From Nitrososphaerota archaeon (GTDB lineage Archaea; Thermoproteota; Nitrososphaeria; Nitrososphaerales; Nitrosopumilaceae), in the NCBI GenBank assembly GCA_016872055.1, contig VHBH01000002.1, positions 1 to 64,000 of the forward strand: 64,000 nt of DNA, given 5' to 3'. The notes under the pieces are model-generated. The model saw nothing but the letters and a program-made list of their open reading frames with translations. It ran no database searches and was not told where the DNA came from. This document shows, in pieces, positions 61,724 through 64,000 of this stretch. Each line of letters starts with the position of its first letter. The stretch's first letter is position 1. A program made the translations under genes and the position numbers.

Positions 61724-62426
61724 TATTGTACTGGAATTAAAAAACGTCAACAAGGTTTTCGGACATGGAGATACCCGAGTCCAAGCTCTAAACAATGTTT
61801 CATTTTCTGTAAAAAAAGGAGAGTTTTTGCTAATTGTTGGAAGCTCCGGCTCCGGCAAGTCTACATTACTTAACATGATTGGATTATTGGACAGGCCAAG
61901 CAGCGGCCAAGTAATGATTGATGGAAAAAACACAACCAAGCTATCCGATGGAAAAATCTCGGAATTTAGAAACTCCAAGCTAGGCTTTATCTTTCAATTT
62001 TCAAATCTTATGGCAGACCTAACAATTTTGGAAAATGTGTTGCTGCCAAGAAACATACAGAGATCAGATAAAAATGCATACAAAGAAGCATCAGATCTGC
62101 TCAAGGCAGTGGGATTAGAATCGCAAATCAACAAGCGGGCAAACGAGGTCTCTGGCGGACAAGCCCAGAGAGCAGCAATTGCAAGGGGTCTAGTGAATCA
62201 TCCAACCATAGTATTGGCTGATGAGCCGACAGGAAACTTAGACTCTGTTACTGCAGAAACCATTGTACAGCTAATGAAGTCAATGGCAAAAAAGCTAAAC
62301 CAGACATTCATCATAGTAACACACGACAGAAACCAATTTGGCAAAGTGGACCGAGTTATCACTACTAAGGACGGGCGCGCATTTGAGGGAGAAGACGCGC
62401 CGCCAAAAATGGAGCTGACAGTATGA
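61716..62426 (+). CDS. ABC transporter ATP-binding protein (LolD/MacB type)
   Basis: 236 residues. Walker A GSSGSGKST near 44, the Q-loop, the signature VSGGQAQRAAIARGL near 145, Walker B VLADEPTGNLD near 165, and a switch His in VTHDR. Partners the preceding permease and sits in one operon; the next gene overlaps by 4 bases. Confidence 0.95.
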   Translation: MSDIVLELKNVNKVFGHGDTRVQALNNVSFSVKKGEFLLIVGSSGSGKSTLLNMIGLLDRPSSGQVMIDGKNTTKLSDGKISEFRNSKLGFIFQFSNLMADLTILENVLLPRNIQRSDKNAYKEASDLLKAVGLESQINKRANEVSGGQAQRAAIARGLVNHPTIVLADEPTGNLDSVTAETIVQLMKSMAKKLNQTFIIVTHDRNQFGKVDRVITTKDGRAFEGEDAPPKMELTV

Positions 62427-63727
62427 AAACCCTAGTCTATGTCATGATATCTCTAATTGTATTATCGCCTGTGCTTGATGCCTATGCCCGACCAGGTAGT
62501 CAGGAAATTAACTCACCATTTGAGCGTAATTTTGGCGATGTCAAGTTCCTAGATGCATATTTTGGCACTCTAAATAAAAAAATCGAGGTAACACCAGGCG
62601 ACAAAAACGTTCCACTTACCGTGGTATTTGCAAATGTGGGCTCGCAAGATATCACTGGAATCAGAGGGCAACTCCTAATGCCAACGGGCTTTAGCTCATC
62701 GGATAGCGAGGGGGCGCTAATTTTTGCGGACAGCAATTCCGAGGCAACTAAAGGAAAACACTTTTCGTTGACATTTTTTATAAATCTGGACAAGAGCATA
62801 TCTGTACAACAATTCCCAGCAACTGTCAAACTTGATTATACTAGAATTCTAGAGTCCGGCACCAGAAATTCATTCTTTGACTTTAATTTCATGGTAACTG
62901 GAAAAAGCATCCTAAATCTCAAGGCCGATAATCCATTTTTGACTTCTCTAAAAACAAATAGCGTCACAGTAGAGATAACAAACACAGGTACAGCACCATT
63001 ATCCAACGTCGAGGTTGTATTGCAAAATAGCCAGTTGAAGTCAAGCAGTTCCACCACCTTAACAAACATAGAAAATGTCGTCTTTGATCAAAATAAATGG
63101 AATATCGGCACAATAGACAAAAAATCATCCAAGAAATTTTCCTTTTCTGTATTTGTTCCTGAAAATATTAGAACCGAAACACTGCACATACCATTACTAG
63201 TGTCGTATTTTGACGGACATGGGAACAAGACAGAAGACACAAGGTCTGTGGACTTTTACATAACTGGTTTGATTGACGCAAGGATCTACGACATCAAGGT
63301 AATAGATTTAGGAGACCAGCAGACCATAATCGGAGATATCATAAACGAAGGCAACATCAATGCCCTTTTTGCGTTTGTGACGCTAGAACCACTGGAAGGC
63401 TCTAATCTCAAAAAGGTAACCCAATTCATTGATGAGCTAGAAACAGACTCACCAATACCGTTCAACATCCCAGTAGAGTTTGACGGCGAGCCTAAGTACG
63501 GCGACCACAAAATCAAGGTTACAGTCCGATACAAAGATGATCTGCGGCAAGAACACCTAGTATCGGAAATTGTAACTGTGACACTCAAGGACCTGACCAT
63601 AAAACCAGAGCCCTCACCAATGGACTTTGCACCAGGAATAATCAGCCTGATAATAGCTGGCATAGCAGGATATATCATATTCAAGAAAATCAAAAAGAAA
63701 AAGCAGGCTCGGGCAGAAGAAAACTAA
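62423..63727 (+). CDS. secreted CARDB/COG1361-type partner of the ABC system
   Basis: 434 residues. Signal peptide at 1-22, several Ig-like beta repeats: VTPGDKNVPLTVVFANVGSQDITGIRGQL, then SVTVEITNTGTAPLSNVEVVLQN and HKIKVTVRYKDDLRQEHLVSEIVTV, the CARDB/NEW3-like pattern, and a C-terminal anchor FAPGIISLIIAGIAGYIIFKKIKKKKQ. Encoded in the same operon as the permease and ATPase, so probably their extracellular substrate or adaptor. Confidence 0.8.
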   Translation: MKTLVYVMISLIVLSPVLDAYARPGSQEINSPFERNFGDVKFLDAYFGTLNKKIEVTPGDKNVPLTVVFANVGSQDITGIRGQLLMPTGFSSSDSEGALIFADSNSEATKGKHFSLTFFINLDKSISVQQFPATVKLDYTRILESGTRNSFFDFNFMVTGKSILNLKADNPFLTSLKTNSVTVEITNTGTAPLSNVEVVLQNSQLKSSSSTTLTNIENVVFDQNKWNIGTIDKKSSKKFSFSVFVPENIRTETLHIPLLVSYFDGHGNKTEDTRSVDFYITGLIDARIYDIKVIDLGDQQTIIGDIINEGNINALFAFVTLEPLEGSNLKKVTQFIDELETDSPIPFNIPVEFDGEPKYGDHKIKVTVRYKDDLRQEHLVSEIVTVTLKDLTIKPEPSPMDFAPGIISLIIAGIAGYIIFKKIKKKKQARAEEN

Positions 63728-63768
63728 ACCCACTAGAATTATTAATCAAATAGTGGTATTTTTGATCC

Positions 63769-64000
63769 ATGCCTTTTGATGAAATCGAAATCCCAAAAGA
63801 AATTCGACCGTTCATGCTAGAGCGGGCCCAAGAAACAAAACTTGGACACAAAAACGGTGCACAAAGGCAGTTCCGATACAAAAATCTGCACATCAGAGAA
63901 TACGAAGACAGGTACCTCGTCCACGTGGACAGGGTCAATCCACATGACGATCCTTTGGGACATCTAGTCTATGACGCCCCAGAGGTCCTAGTAGGCCTGG
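63769..64000 (+). CDS. partial gene, unknown function
   Basis: Starts at ATG 63769 and runs off the window end after about 77 codons. It reads IPKEIRPFMLERAQETKLGH, then FRYKNLHIREYEDRYLVHVD, ending in DPLGHLVYDAPEVLVGL. A charged alpha/beta protein that I do not recognise; the layout begins 41 bases after the secreted partner gene. Confidence 0.6.
   Translation, partial: MPFDEIEIPKEIRPFMLERAQETKLGHKNGAQRQFRYKNLHIREYEDRYLVHVDRVNPHDDPLGHLVYDAPEVLVGL

Noticed and set aside
1-64000. CRISPR array, rRNA genes, insertion sequences, origin of replication
   Set aside because: No regularly spaced repeats, rRNA-like sequence, transposase or Cdc6/Orc gene was seen. GINS and PCNA genes alone do not mark an origin.

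Overview
The window looks like a chromosome segment of an ammonia-oxidising archaeon (Thaumarchaeota/Nitrososphaerota, Nitrosopumilales type). The evidence is an archaeal information-processing set (GINS, PCNA, RpoL, TFS, CCA-adding enzyme, archaeal TyrRS, UPF0200/UPF0201), the archaeal CoA route (pantoate kinase plus phosphopantothenate synthetase), dual-AAA CDC48, BluB and cobalamin methyltransferase genes, many TTG starts and TATA boxes about 26 bases before start codons. Base composition by eye is moderate, nearer 40 than 33 percent G+C, which would suit a Nitrosotenuis-like genome better than an open-ocean Nitrosopumilus; that is only an impression. No rRNA, CRISPR array, insertion sequence or intact integrase is visible.

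Layout. 0-4 kb: glutamine synthetase divergent from GINS, small membrane and zinc proteins, an SDR oxidoreductase. 4.0-4.5 kb: tRNA-Pro followed by decayed coding sequence. 4.5-8.2 kb: kinase/CCA/ThpR operon divergent from the UPF0200-UPF0201 pair. 9-15.5 kb: Sir2, then RNase Z/tRNA methyltransferase/PRPP synthase, FKBP, an aminotransferase and NadM. 15.5-24.8 kb: RtcA, a CopD-like membrane protein, two LEA-like proteins, tRNA-Val, BluB, an intron-bearing tRNA-Arg, a flavoprotein, cyclophilin, a sugar kinase and a dUTPase. 24.8-39.8 kb: soluble MtrA-like protein with a DegT aminotransferase, TyrRS, CobJ, a large secreted protein, aspartate kinase, the rpoL-tfs-pcn operon, phosphatases, an AmmeMemoRadiSam-type radical SAM enzyme, and a ferredoxin. 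39.8-47 kb: hsp20-cdc48 operon, ACT-like protein, NDH-2-type oxidoreductase and a cluster of tiny zinc proteins, some broken. 47-54 kb: XPD-like helicase, orphan adenine methylase, aldehyde dehydrogenase, secreted beta-propeller. 54-58 kb: the complete PoK-PPS-PanB-CoaBC operon. 58-64 kb: PhoU-like regulator behind a perfect inverted repeat, Nudix hydrolase, double Lrp-like regulator, and an FtsX/LolC-type ABC system with a secreted partner.

How the genes fit together. Most are housekeeping: replication and transcription (GINS, PCNA, RpoL, TFS), tRNA maturation (CCA, RNase Z, TRM11-like enzyme, RtcA/ThpR), cofactors (CoA, NAD via NadM, cobalamin via BluB and CobJ) and proteostasis (HSP20, CDC48, FKBP, cyclophilin). 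The less ordinary content is a 19-base intron in the D-loop of tRNA-Arg(CCT), an MtrA-like corrinoid domain in a genome segment with no methanogenesis genes, several strong inverted repeats at promoters, and at least four small zinc-binding proteins (37-52 residues) that are easily missed because of their size.
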